Assembly: GCF_947495565.1 (NCBI RefSeq) | Contig: NZ_CANLZM010000014.1 | Coordinates: 59,527-123,526 of the forward strand | Direction of reading: 5' to 3' | Length of the DNA stretch: 64,000 bases | DNA from: an uncultured Pontibacter sp. | Lineage (GTDB): Bacteria; Bacteroidota; Bacteroidia; Cytophagales; Hymenobacteraceae | Part shown: positions 17,054 to 25,239 of the stretch, piece after piece | Layout of the letters: the number at the start of each line of letters is the position of its first letter | Position numbering within the stretch: position 1 is the first letter of the stretch | Translations under genes and position numbers: made by a program | Notes under the pieces: model-generated | What the model was told of the DNA's origin: nothing | What the model saw: only the letters and a program-made list of their open reading frames with translations | Database searches by the model: none

Positions 17054-18739
17054 TTATTTTTTGGAGCTTTTGAGCACCAACAGCAGCAGCAGAATCCCTC
17101 CGCCTACCAGGTACATCGTACTGTCGCTGCCTATCGGCTGCGGGTTGTTGTACCGGGGCAAATTGGCATAGTACTCTGCTTCGCTTTGAGGAAAAGGCGT
17201 ATTCATGTTGATGTTGCCATCCTGCGGATAGTCCAAGTTCTCTGGTTTGGACGTATTGGCATTTGACAGCATCTTATTAATGGCTACTGTGGCAAGGCCT
17301 GCGACAATCTTCAGGATGATGGGCATGGCCGCTGCTGTGCCCGTTTCTGCCGCCGCTCCCAAGCCTTTCAAAAGATCATGTTTCTTCACCCCATGCTCCC
17401 AGCCCTGCAGTATGTTTTTCTGAAGTGAATCCTCGTCACCCTGAAGGCCGCGCCAAATCTTGTGCACGTCATCCAGCTTTTCCTTCAGCTTGCGCCATTC
17501 GTTCATTTCCAGGCCTTTGCTCTGTGCCTCCTGCTCCGTCCAGTAGCCGTAGCCCAGGCGCTCGGACATGTGAAAAAGGTTTATTTTAAAGGCCAGCAGC
17601 AAACCGTTTCGCATCAGAATCGAAAGAGGGTTGAGCTGTATGACCTTTTCAAAAGTCCATTCAGCCGCATTTTTAATACCTTCCCAGGCATCGCCTGCTT
17701 TGTCTCCTGTCCACTCGGCTGTGTTCTTAACGCCCGTGGCTACTGCTTTGGCTGCATCGCCCACCTTGTCGCCCACGTAGCTGGCGGCGTTAGATATACC
17801 GCTTCCGATAGCTTTGAACATGGATTTAGGCCATCCAGCCAAAGAGCCAAATCCTGCTAAATCATCGCTTTCTACAGCATATTGGTTTAACAACTCTGTT
17901 CTCTTTTGCCCATCATGCCAGTTGGCCAGCAGTGTTTCAACCTGTTTTCTAAACTTGGATCCGGCCTGAGCTGTTAATGCTTTAGGATTCGCTTTCAGTT
18001 GATCCAGGGTGTTTTCAAAGTGCAGCCTCATTCTCTCCAGCATATCCAGATACAGCGTTGCTGCAGAGTCCACGGCTCCCAGGCCTGCCAATGGTTTTTT
18101 TCCGAAGTCGGTGAACTCATTGCCGAAGCCAGGTGCTACAATATTACCCACGCTAGGTGTGCCGTTGAGGAATTGGATCGGTGTGCTCATCTTTCTGTCG
18201 TGCTTTGCAGAGTATGGTTCTTCGTTGTTAAACCTGTCCACCACACAGTCAATCGTGTAGTAGTCGGCGGTTTGATTTAGGTTTGAATTCGGTTTGATCG
18301 GCACCACCACATAAATGTGCTGCCAGTCATTTGCGTACTTGGTCATCCGGAAATAGTGCTCTATCCCCAGGTTGGTAAGTATACTGCTGATAAAAATGCT
18401 GTAGCAATCGCAGTCAACGCCTTCTTTCCTGTCTTCCCAGGAGCGCAAAGGTCTCCTGAGCTGCTCCACACCGGCTTTATCCAGCTTATACTGGATGTGC
18501 CGGTACACGAAGTCGAAGGTGTTGCTGCACGTTTGCTTTAGGTTTGATCCCCTCAGCTCCGGCGCGATCAGCGCAGTGTCTTGCAGTGTCTCATGCACAA
18601 TCTTCTCCATGAGCCTGATGGTGGTAAAGACGCTTCCGCTCTTGCTTAGCATCGGGTCTGTGCGCTTTAGCTCACCGCGCCTGAAATACCTGTCGTAATC
18701 GGTGCCCGGGCTGAGTTTTCGCCTGTATTGTGCCTGCAT
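17054..18739 (-). CDS. Transglutaminase-like cysteine peptidase protein with C-terminal membrane anchor
   Basis: 561 residues. Residues about 95-165 contain a transglutaminase-like core: GVDCDCYSIF with catalytic Cys near 107, a His in WQHIYVVV and an Asp in the IDCVVD strand. Residues about 290-360 form amphipathic Ala-rich 11-residue-type repeats (GDKVGDAAKAVA, GDKAGDAWEGIK). The C-terminus is a membrane helix (MYLVGGGILLLLLVL) with SSKK tail. The enzyme may process virion proteins or peptidoglycan cross-links. It lies directly after the transglycosylase gene. Confidence 0.7.
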   Translation of the reverse strand: MQAQYRRKLSPGTDYDRYFRRGELKRTDPMLSKSGSVFTTIRLMEKIVHETLQDTALIAPELRGSNLKQTCSNTFDFVYRHIQYKLDKAGVEQLRRPLRSWEDRKEGVDCDCYSIFISSILTNLGIEHYFRMTKYANDWQHIYVVVPIKPNSNLNQTADYYTIDCVVDRFNNEEPYSAKHDRKMSTPIQFLNGTPSVGNIVAPGFGNEFTDFGKKPLAGLGAVDSAATLYLDMLERMRLHFENTLDQLKANPKALTAQAGSKFRKQVETLLANWHDGQKRTELLNQYAVESDDLAGFGSLAGWPKSMFKAIGSGISNAASYVGDKVGDAAKAVATGVKNTAEWTGDKAGDAWEGIKNAAEWTFEKVIQLNPLSILMRNGLLLAFKINLFHMSERLGYGYWTEQEAQSKGLEMNEWRKLKEKLDDVHKIWRGLQGDEDSLQKNILQGWEHGVKKHDLLKGLGAAAETGTAAAMPIILKIVAGLATVAINKMLSNANTSKPENLDYPQDGNINMNTPFPQSEAEYYANLPRYNNPQPIGSDSTMYLVGGGILLLLLVLKSSKK

Positions 18740-18748
18740 CGCGTTTTT

Positions 18749-19621
18749 TTATACCAGGGTTAGTAACCCGTTCTTTCCTACAAGCTTTTTGATGTAGGCG
18801 CTCGGCTCTGCCTTTCTCTGGTCATCCAGCCTTGCCACCACTTGGTTAGGAGAGCCCGTCATGAGCGCCCCTTTCTTCATGGCATTGTAACCCATGTTAT
18901 AGCGCACGACAACTTTGTCAAGGCGATAGCCTCCGTCAGCCTCTTTGTGCTCATCCAGCAGGATGCCCAGGAAGATGGAGCCGATCAGTATGTTGAGCTT
19001 CGGGTCGAACAGGTCTGACTTGGTGATGAACCTGTTCTTAATGATGCCGCCGTACTTTACCTCAGTACCTAGGTCGCGCATTTTAAGGATTCCCGAGTCA
19101 AGCCTGTTGCCCAAAGTCTCTCGCAGCCAGTCCTTCTCGTAGTTGGAAAGGCGCTTTTTAATGTTCTCCAGTGCCACCGTAAACACGGCAGTGTCAGGCA
19201 GGAGCTGCATCAGCCCTACAGCGTTGGCTCCGGACACAGCATTCGGATTGCCTCCGCTCTCGATGAAGATCATGGCAACGATCAAGTCGAAAGGCACGTG
19301 CGTTACTGCCTCCACGGCCTGTATCGTCTTGCCGTAAGTGCGCTTGATGTCATCCAGAGCAGCATGCACATTAGGTAGCTGGTGTGACTGGTAGTAAGTG
19401 TAGTCCACCATCGGCACACGCAGGTTGGTGATCTTTATTTTGCCTGTCGGCAGTCCGGCCATCGTGCCCTTTTGGAACATGATGTACCGTTCCGCCTTGG
19501 CGGCAGGTGTCAAGGGGTCTTTAGGTGTCAGGGCGGCATACAGAGCCAGAAGCGCCCCTGCACCAAGCAGCACCTTGAGGCCTGTTTGATTTTGGTTTGA
19601 TTTCGGTTTGATAGCTGTCAT
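18749..19621 (-). CDS. Membrane-anchored lytic transglycosylase (SLT family)
   Basis: 290 residues with an N-terminal membrane helix (LKVLLGAGALLALYAAL) after a short N/Q/K segment, then an SLT domain with the catalytic ESGGNP motif near residue 118 and GLMQLLPDT soon after. The enzyme cleaves peptidoglycan glycan strands. Membrane-containing phages such as PRD1 carry a virion transglycosylase for cell entry, which suits the context. The N-terminal Q/N segment is encoded by the 11-base repeat. Confidence 0.85.
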   Translation of the reverse strand: MTAIKPKSNQNQTGLKVLLGAGALLALYAALTPKDPLTPAAKAERYIMFQKGTMAGLPTGKIKITNLRVPMVDYTYYQSHQLPNVHAALDDIKRTYGKTIQAVEAVTHVPFDLIVAMIFIESGGNPNAVSGANAVGLMQLLPDTAVFTVALENIKKRLSNYEKDWLRETLGNRLDSGILKMRDLGTEVKYGGIIKNRFITKSDLFDPKLNILIGSIFLGILLDEHKEADGGYRLDKVVVRYNMGYNAMKKGALMTGSPNQVVARLDDQRKAEPSAYIKKLVGKNGLLTLV

Positions 19622-19623
19622 GC

Positions 19624-20094
19624 CTACATATCAAATATCTGCCTGATGGGCTCCGCGCGGAGGCCTAGCACAGTAGGTGTTACATTAATACGAATGCGCC
19701 TTTTAAAGCCTCCGGACGATATTATAGTGTACAAGTCGGTCAGCATATTCATAATGGAACTGGTCATGTCCACGGTAATTTTCGTCTCGGAGCTTCTGCG
19801 AACGATCCAGTTATTAAGGTTTGGCCTATTGGTGGCGAATTCTACCCAATTGCCGCCATCCTCATAATCTGCCGTTACTTTCAGCGTTTCGATTGGCAGA
19901 TCCACATCATGGTAATTATATAACCTTACCTGCACAGGGAAATTGACCATTGCCCCGCCTACGGAAGGCATTTCAGGTTTGGTGACGAACACTTTTAGGT
20001 CGGCCACCGCGTTCTTTGCCCTGCTGGCAGAGCTTGTAACCATATACAGCACGAATCCGGCAAAACCGGCTATCGCTATTGTTGAGCCTCTCAT
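19624..20094 (-). CDS. Single-pass membrane protein with LEA14/WHy-like domain
   Basis: 156 residues: N-terminal membrane helix (IAIAGFAGFVLYMVTS), then a beta-sandwich of the LEA type 2 kind (VNFPVQVRLYNYHDVDLPIETLKV). It is separated by 2 bases from the transglycosylase gene. The domain family binds no known ligand in phages, and the role is unknown. Confidence 0.55.
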   Translation of the reverse strand: MRGSTIAIAGFAGFVLYMVTSSASRAKNAVADLKVFVTKPEMPSVGGAMVNFPVQVRLYNYHDVDLPIETLKVTADYEDGGNWVEFATNRPNLNNWIVRRSSETKITVDMTSSIMNMLTDLYTIISSGGFKRRIRINVTPTVLGLRAEPIRQIFDM

Positions 20095-20095
20095 T

Positions 20096-20365
20096 CTATC
20101 TTCCTCGTTTCAACCAGGTGCTACAAATCATCAAAAAGGCCTCGCGGTTCGATACCAGGTATTCCCCCAGGTACTTCACGGTAAGCGATGTGATGCCGCC
20201 CACGGCTCCGTACCAAATCACTTCGATGCTTCCGGTGAGGGAGATCTCTGCCAGCATGGTTGAAGGAACCTTTGTTACAGAAAGCAGGAAGCCTGCGAAG
20301 AAGGTGAGAATGTTTAAGATCAGGCCTACGGGCGTTGGGGCAGGCGGCATGGCATCAGTAATCAT
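20096..20365 (-). CDS. Small two-helix membrane protein
   Basis: 89 residues with hydrophobic segments near 12-32 and 45-62 and a basic C-terminus. It is the first gene of the late block, one base before the next start. Size and topology fit a holin or a small virion membrane protein. Confidence 0.5.
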   Translation of the reverse strand: MITDAMPPAPTPVGLILNILTFFAGFLLSVTKVPSTMLAEISLTGSIEVIWYGAVGGITSLTVKYLGEYLVSNREAFLMICSTWLKRGR

Positions 20366-20562
20366 CTAAGAATCATAAAAGCGTGCTACAGTTCGTGTTT
20401 CGCGTTGTTGTTGATTCAAAAGTACTAGGAGGGTTACAACCGATTTCCGGTTAGGGGAGGCAAGGCGCAATTATGGGAGACAGGGAAAATTACGGCAGTT
20501 TAGGGGGTGATTTTTGAGGGGTTCCGGTTTGATTTCCGTTTGATTCCTGATTGCAGAGGTGC

Positions 20563-20600
20563 AAAAAAAGAGCGCATGAGTATGCACTCATGCGCTCTTA
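20563..20600 (-). terminator. Rho-independent terminator of the small HTH gene
   Basis: A perfect stem (20568-20581 with 20586-20599, 4-base loop) is followed on the minus strand by a T-run (the A-run at 20563-20569). It lies 33 bases after the HTH gene stop and would insulate that gene from the late block. Confidence 0.85.
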
Positions 20601-20632
20601 TACCTGAATATGATAGTTTAGTTATAGCAAAA

Positions 20633-20842
20633 CTACAGCTCTACCTCATGCTGATAGCCGTAAAATGGCCCAAAATGCTTTACTATTACCTTAACCTGCT
20701 TTGGATTGAACACTTTTCCTCTGTAAGTGCCGAATTCTCTCACAAACTCTTCGTCTTCAAACCAGGCATTAAGTGATTTCACGGTGATGCCATACAAATT
20801 TGCCACGGAAGATTTATTATAGGTCGGAATAGCCTTAGACAT
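20633..20842 (-). CDS. Small helix-turn-helix protein
   Basis: About 69 residues from ATG 20842 (the frame is open to 20896 but the longer N-terminus looks non-coding). The sequence SSVANLYGITVKSLNAWF reads as a helix-turn-helix followed by a wing-like segment (GTYRGKVFNPKQVKVIV). It has its own terminator and is preceded by a 715-base non-coding region full of repeats, so it may bind them. Excisionase/MerR-like proteins have this size. Confidence 0.65.
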   Translation of the reverse strand: MSKAIPTYNKSSVANLYGITVKSLNAWFEDEEFVREFGTYRGKVFNPKQVKVIVKHFGPFYGYQHEVEL

Positions 20843-21051
20843 TGACTTAAAACGATGGCAAAAAGGTGATACGATGTATAAATATAATGAATTCACTATA
20901 GATGCGCTACAAATCGCATTAAAGTACCCGCAAATTATACAATTCTGAAATTATCAAAAAATTGTAGAATAGATAACTGTAGCATATAGTAACTATTAGT
21001 AATAGGTATACCATCAATAGGTAGGTGCTGAAAAAGTCGGTTTTTTCCAAA

Positions 21052-21235
21052 AGTATGCACGGGATTTGTATAATTCATGTAAAATACGTCTTTTATTGCC
21101 ATTTTCTTTGTATTAAACAAATTCATACTATGCACGGATTTTTGCACAAGTATGCACAGCTAAAGGCAAGTATGCACGGAGTCCGTGCATACTTTTGCGA
21201 TTTCGTGCATACTTTGTGCATACTTTGTGCATACT
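21052..21235. repeat. Iteron-like cluster of AGTATGCAC / GTGCATACT
   Basis: Eight copies of the nonamer or its core lie at about 21052, 21129, 21149, 21169, 21185, 21205, 21216 and 21227. The last three are direct repeats with exact 11-base spacing, and 21169-21193 is an 11-bp perfect inverted repeat with 3-base centre. The surrounding sequence is AT-rich and non-coding. This is the arrangement of a replication origin or a cooperative operator; resolvase res sites are a third possibility because the recombinase gene is adjacent. Confidence 0.75.
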
Positions 21236-21495
21236 TTTGTATGCAAATATTGCTTATACTCTCTTTATTCTATCTTTTTTAGGTTTGTGCATAGAATTAG
21301 TAAATAAAATAGGGTACCCTATGTTTACGCTTCCAAAGAAAGGGTTTGAAGTGGAGTATAAAGCTCTGTTTTATTGTACTAATCCTTTGCTTCTAACCAA
21401 TTGAAGAAAGTAAAAATACCGGCAGGCATGTGCAAACTATATAGCACAATGGTTGGCACCTTCACAAGTGGGGGCAGTAAACACTGCGGTATCAC

Positions 21496-21537
21496 AACAA
21501 AAGCGGCGTTGCCACCAGGTGCAACGCCGCTTTTGTT
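21496..21537. terminator. 17-bp perfect terminator hairpin after the serine recombinase
   Basis: Arms 21496-21512 and 21521-21537 pair perfectly with an 8-base loop and are flanked by A and T runs on both sides, so it may work in both directions. It lies 21 bases downstream of the recombinase stop and separates the early operon from the repeat region. Confidence 0.85.
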
Positions 21538-21557
21538 ATTGTAGAATTAAGTTTGAT

Positions 21558-22205
21558 CTAGGTTTGATTCAGGATTGCTTTCTTTACTTTCTGTACCGTA
21601 ACCTGGCTTACTTCGCAAATGGAGGCCACGTCACGAATGCTTTTGCTTTGGTTAAGGTGGTATACTACGTTCTTATACTTGTCTAGGAGCTGCTGCTCGT
21701 TGGTAGTGGTGCCTTTCTTCCTGCCCAGTGTTTTGCCCTGGCGTTTTGCTTCTGCCAGGCCGGAATGGATGCGCTGTATGATTGTTTCTCGCTCCCATTC
21801 GGCAAATTCCAGCATGATTGTGAAGAACAGCTTTGCTATTACATCGGTCTTGCCTTCAGGCGTAATGCTCTCGATGTTACGGTTCAGTATTACCACTGAA
21901 ACCTGAAGCTCCCTGAGTTGATCCAGAACCTTCAGGCCTTCCAGTGTCTTGCGTCCCAGGCGAGAGATCTCAGTCACGAGCACCTTCTTGATGACTCCAC
22001 TGCCTGCTAGGTCTAACAGCTCTTTTATAGCCTGCCGGTGTTCGTTTTTCTTGGCACCGCTCATTTTCTCAGCAATCACATCTATTATAGCATAGTTCTG
22101 TTTCTCACAATAAGCGGTAAGGTCTGATACTTGCCTGCTGTAGTCCTGGCCACCGGTTGAAACACGGACGAACAATGCTACAGGAATGCTCTTATCTGAC
22201 GTCAT
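21558..22205 (-). CDS. Serine recombinase, resolvase/invertase family
   Basis: 215 residues. Catalytic Ser in FVRVSTGGQD near residue 16, the conserved ISRLGRKTLE and EFAEWERETIIQRI helix, GRKKG hinge, and a C-terminal helix-turn-helix (SIRDVASICEVSQVTVQKVKKA). The length is normal for small resolvases and invertases. It could resolve multimers of a circular element or invert a segment. It overlaps the upstream gene by 14 bases, and its last codons contain the 11-base repeat. Confidence 0.9.
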   Translation of the reverse strand: MTSDKSIPVALFVRVSTGGQDYSRQVSDLTAYCEKQNYAIIDVIAEKMSGAKKNEHRQAIKELLDLAGSGVIKKVLVTEISRLGRKTLEGLKVLDQLRELQVSVVILNRNIESITPEGKTDVIAKLFFTIMLEFAEWERETIIQRIHSGLAEAKRQGKTLGRKKGTTTNEQQLLDKYKNVVYHLNQSKSIRDVASICEVSQVTVQKVKKAILNQT

Positions 22206-22533
22206 AGCTGCTCAACTCTGTGTGGGTGATTCTTCCGTACCTGGTCCGGTAGCTTACCTGGTCACCGACCTGGTGCTGCTTGAAAGTATAGCTGGTGCAC
22301 CGCACAACAGTGGGGCTGCCATCCGGCTTGCGAATCACCAACTCATAAATCGAAGCGTCATACGCTGGATCATTGGCTACCTCCTGAGCAAAGATGGAGC
22401 TGGAGTAGGTGTGAACGGTGCTGATCACCACGCCTCGGTGGTCTTTGGTATAGCTGAAGTTTGTCTCAGCAAACGAAAAACAAACAATGGCCAACGCAAC
22501 AATGGCAACCAGTATTGATATAATCTTATCCAT
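22192..22533 (-). CDS. Small exported or membrane-anchored protein
   Basis: 113 residues with an N-terminal hydrophobic segment (IISILVAIVALAIVCFSFA) and a polar beta-rich remainder. The ATG shares one base with the stop of a tiny lipoprotein-like gene. No family is recognised. Confidence 0.55.
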   Translation of the reverse strand: MDKIISILVAIVALAIVCFSFAETNFSYTKDHRGVVISTVHTYSSSIFAQEVANDPAYDASIYELVIRKPDGSPTVVRCTSYTFKQHQVGDQVSYRTRYGRITHTELSSYDVR

Positions 22534-22598
22534 TAGAATTTAGTGATACATCCTGCCATTGCGATTGTAAGCAGGAGCTTTGATAGGAATTGTCTCAT
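22533..22598 (-). CDS. 21-residue lipoprotein-like peptide
   Basis: ATG 22598 encodes a Met-Arg start, a hydrophobic core (LLLTIAMAGC) and a lipobox-like MAGC with Cys 17, and ends in a TAATG overlap with the next gene. The pattern resembles bacteriocin-release or entericidin-like lysis peptides. It is short, so coding status rests on the signal-like sequence and the coupling. Confidence 0.4.
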   Translation of the reverse strand: MRQFLSKLLLTIAMAGCITKF

Positions 22599-22621
22599 TT
22601 TTGGTGTGTTTACTGTACTAT

Positions 22622-22703
22622 AAAAATCACCTGTTTTTCGTGATACACCTTTAGGTGATTTTTACCAGGCAAAACAGGCTCTAAAGCCGCTTTTTGCCTG
22701 GCG
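22622..22703. terminator. Two consecutive hairpins
   Basis: First, AAAAATCACCT pairs with AGGTGATTTTT (about 22624-22662), an A/T-flanked 11-bp stem. Second, ccaggcaaaa pairs with the ttttgcctgg segment up to 22703. Both lie just after the stop of the upstream gene and before the lipoprotein-like peptide, and would divide the early operon. Confidence 0.7.
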
Positions 22704-22716
22704 TTTTCAGTAGGGA

Positions 22717-23121
22717 TTATTTTGATACACCCAGTGCCGGTTGACCATGGCCTTTTAGTATCGGGGCCAGTGATTTTTCCAGTTCAGCAATGCTATCGGA
22801 TTTGAAGTGCAGATTAGTGAGGGTGTGTCTTACAAGCAACATGGTGTTGGGCCAGTTGATGCTGCCTTTGCTGTCGTAATGATCACAAATTACAACAAGC
22901 TCCTTTACTGCGTCAAGCTCAGTGTGTATGGTCATGCCTTCGCAGGCCTTCAGCAGTTGTGCAGACACTCCTTTAAGTTTCGCACCCTTTCCAGGGTGTT
23001 CAACTGTATCAGCTGCATTTTTATAATGAAAGCCTTTCATGGTAAGCTTCGCATCAATATTGGGAGTGAGCTCGAAATTCACTGAAGGGAAATACTTAGC
23101 TTTTGGTTTATTACTGGACAT
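22717..23121 (-). CDS. Hypothetical early protein
   Basis: About 134 residues from ATG 23121 (MSSNKPKAKYFPS); the open frame to 23187 overlaps the preceding gene and reads poorly. It has a mixed alpha-beta composition and no motif I recognise. The 10-base gap to the upstream stop supports this start. Confidence 0.55.
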   Translation of the reverse strand: MSSNKPKAKYFPSVNFELTPNIDAKLTMKGFHYKNAADTVEHPGKGAKLKGVSAQLLKACEGMTIHTELDAVKELVVICDHYDSKGSINWPNTMLLVRHTLTNLHFKSDSIAELEKSLAPILKGHGQPALGVSK

Positions 23122-23131
23122 AGCTGTTTGA

Positions 23132-23458
23132 TTATATGAATGGGTTGAAGTAAAATCTATGAATGTGCAACTCGTAGTCGGAGTCAACTTGGGTGTGGTA
23201 TTTGGTTAAGCAGGAGGGGCAGCTCTGGCGATGAAAGTAAGATGCGGTTGCAACCACGAACGGATGGCCTATTTCAGTGAAGCCCAGGTTTTCCTTGCAG
23301 CCTGGCTTCACACACTGCCAATTAGCTCTAGCCAGTGCTAATCCTTCAAAAGTGGTGAACTCAATTTTAGTGACTGCTATTACTCCTGCGGCAATCAACT
23401 TGTCCCTGTGCCGCTCTGCTCTGCTAGCCTGTAGCTTGTTTAGAAACCTTCTGAGCAT
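23132..23458 (-). CDS. Zinc-ribbon-like early protein
   Basis: 108 residues. A basic helical N-terminus (LNKLQASRAERHRDKL) precedes CVKPGC and, later, CPSC, giving four cysteines with two histidines near the second pair, as in zinc ribbons. It might bind DNA or RNA. Its position is within the early operon. Confidence 0.55.
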   Translation of the reverse strand: MLRRFLNKLQASRAERHRDKLIAAGVIAVTKIEFTTFEGLALARANWQCVKPGCKENLGFTEIGHPFVVATASYFHRQSCPSCLTKYHTQVDSDYELHIHRFYFNPFI

Positions 23459-23461
23459 ATC

Positions 23462-23671
23462 TTAGTCGTTTATGATTAAGGAGCTTTTGAACTGAAAATC
23501 TAAGCCAGCTTGTAAGCCAAACTCAAACCAGTGACTGCCGCTCCAACCCGCAGGGAGCTCTACCTGGTACTGCCCGTCAATCTCTGCCTCTATTGGATTC
23601 ACTTTGATGCCGAACTTCTTTGCCGCTGCGTGTAACGGCTGCACTAACTCTGAATTGATTGTAATTGTCAT
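23462..23671 (-). CDS. Small hypothetical early protein
   Basis: 69 residues, starting in an ATGA overlap with the replication gene, so probably coupled to it. No cysteine cluster or membrane segment is seen and no family is recognised. Confidence 0.5.
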   Translation of the reverse strand: MTITINSELVQPLHAAAKKFGIKVNPIEAEIDGQYQVELPAGWSGSHWFEFGLQAGLDFQFKSSLIIND

Positions 23672-25239
23672 GGGTTTGGGTTATTTGGTTTACTTCTGAA
23701 AATGATATAATCTGCGCCACCTCTTCTTACTTCGTCCTCTGTTTTGTTTATAGGCCTAAAACCTTCCGAATACTCTGCGTACATCCGCAGCCAGGAGGTG
23801 AAGTGGCGTTGTTTGAATTTTGGGGTATCGAAGTCAGGATAGCGCTCTATGAACTGTTTAAACAGTGCTTTTTTATCGTATTCTATGCCGAACTCTATCT
23901 TCAGGTCTTCCATGAATTCGATGAACTCAATGCTGGATTGGTCGAGTAACTTCCTGGCTTCCAGGTTAATGCTCTTGGTTTGGTACAGGCCTACCTTAAG
24001 GAAAACCGAGGTGCAGTACATCATAAAGTTGTCGTACCTGGCCCACTCTTCAGTATCCCAATCTGTGAAGAACCAGTGGCCGTACTCATCTTGGGGGCTT
24101 CGCTTATCGGAGAAGTAGTCTGAAAACTCAAACTCTACGGTTCTGTCTCGGGCTGATGATCCCTGAATTTTGATTGTCTTGTTAGTCGAGATAATCATCT
24201 TCAGTTTTACCGTGAATGGCTGGAGCCCTTTCTTGTTTACCTTGACACCCTCCGTTATGTCGTTGAACAGCAGTTCGATGTTGAAGTACTGGCGCACGTC
24301 GTTCAGGTGGACAATCTGCGTGTCTATGTTTACTTCCTGGTACTTGAACTGGTCACGCACCGGATCAAAGTCTTTGCCGTTGATCTCGGTATAGTTTCGC
24401 ATGTGCCCCAAGCTTTTGCAGAACAGCGTTTTGCCCGTTCTTCCGTCAGCTACCTCGCTAATCTTGCTATCAGTGAGAATGGTGGCCTTCAGCTTATTCT
24501 CAGTGTAAGCATGAAGGTTGTAACCGATGATTGAGCAAAGGCTCTTAAAGCGCTCTTCATCCTCGCCACATACTTTGCCTATGAAATCCGCGAAAACGCC
24601 ACAGCTCTTATAATCCTCAGCTTTTTCAAAGTCAATAAGCTTGAAGTTCCTACTAAGAATCTGATCCTTCCACAGGTAGCTTTGCAGTTTACTGTATTCG
24701 TTTATTTGCCATCCATCTTTGGTGCACACCACATACCCGTTGTTGTAATAGAAGAAGGCCTCAGTTTTTGAGTCCCTGTTAATCTCAATAAAGTGGTCGA
24801 GTACCATTCTGTTCAGCTTGTCAGCGGAAAAGTAGCTGCCCAGCGCTTTATAGAACTTGTTGGTGAGCATTTCAGCGTTTAGGCGCTCGTAGTCATTGTA
24901 ATCAAGTCTGCCCAAGTGATTTATCACCTTATCAGTGATCTCGTTTACCGAAACTTCTGAAATCACCCTGTTTTCAATCATCACAAGTATAGACCTGCCT
25001 TTCTCAATATCGTATCTGGCAAATCCCAGGCTTTTGTAGAAGTTTATCAGCTTTACATAGTTTATGGTGATGTCCTTGAAATTGCCATCAGTATCAGTCT
25101 TCTCGGTAAAAAACCTAATGCTTTCTTCAAGCTCTATCAGTTCGTTTTCAGTCTCCTGGCTTGCTGGCTTCTCCTTTACAATAATCTCCTGATCTTTCGG
25201 CTTCTCCGGTAGTTTAATTGGCTTTCTCTCTATCGGCAT
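23668..25239 (-). CDS. P-loop replication protein, D5/VirE-like helicase-primase
   Basis: 523 residues. Walker A-like DGRTGKTLF near residue 264, a following acidic strand with IVHLNDVRQY, and IISTNKTIKI (sensor-like, N-rich) near 350 give the arrangement of superfamily 3/DUF5906-type ATPases that replicate phages and plasmids. The N-terminal half has no obvious primase motif. It is the only replication enzyme in the element and lies upstream of the iteron-like cluster. Exact family is uncertain. Confidence 0.65.
   Translation of the reverse strand: MPIERKPIKLPEKPKDQEIIVKEKPASQETENELIELEESIRFFTEKTDTDGNFKDITINYVKLINFYKSLGFARYDIEKGRSILVMIENRVISEVSVNEITDKVINHLGRLDYNDYERLNAEMLTNKFYKALGSYFSADKLNRMVLDHFIEINRDSKTEAFFYYNNGYVVCTKDGWQINEYSKLQSYLWKDQILSRNFKLIDFEKAEDYKSCGVFADFIGKVCGEDEERFKSLCSIIGYNLHAYTENKLKATILTDSKISEVADGRTGKTLFCKSLGHMRNYTEINGKDFDPVRDQFKYQEVNIDTQIVHLNDVRQYFNIELLFNDITEGVKVNKKGLQPFTVKLKMIISTNKTIKIQGSSARDRTVEFEFSDYFSDKRSPQDEYGHWFFTDWDTEEWARYDNFMMYCTSVFLKVGLYQTKSINLEARKLLDQSSIEFIEFMEDLKIEFGIEYDKKALFKQFIERYPDFDTPKFKQRHFTSWLRMYAEYSEGFRPINKTEDEVRRGGADYIIFRSKPNNPNP

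Larger units (their letters stand above)
15898..21580 (+). repeat. Family of phased 11-base repeats GTTTGATTTNG at seven loci
   Basis: Units of the form GGTTTGATTTN recur with 11-base spacing, two or three per locus, at 15898-15930, 16472-16505, 18269-18301, 18531-18551, 19584-19615, 20526-20555 and 21551-21580. All are in the same orientation. Three loci are at least partly non-coding and four lie in coding sequence, where they give N/Q/K/T-rich peptides such as SNQNQT. None was seen elsewhere in the window. Confidence 0.7.

Noticed and set aside
21052..21235. CRISPR array
   Set aside because: The units are only 8-9 bases, occur in both orientations and lack unique spacers of regular length.
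21025..21282. Small plus-strand frame through the iteron cluster
   Set aside because: The translated sequence is made of the nonamer repeats and has no coding character.
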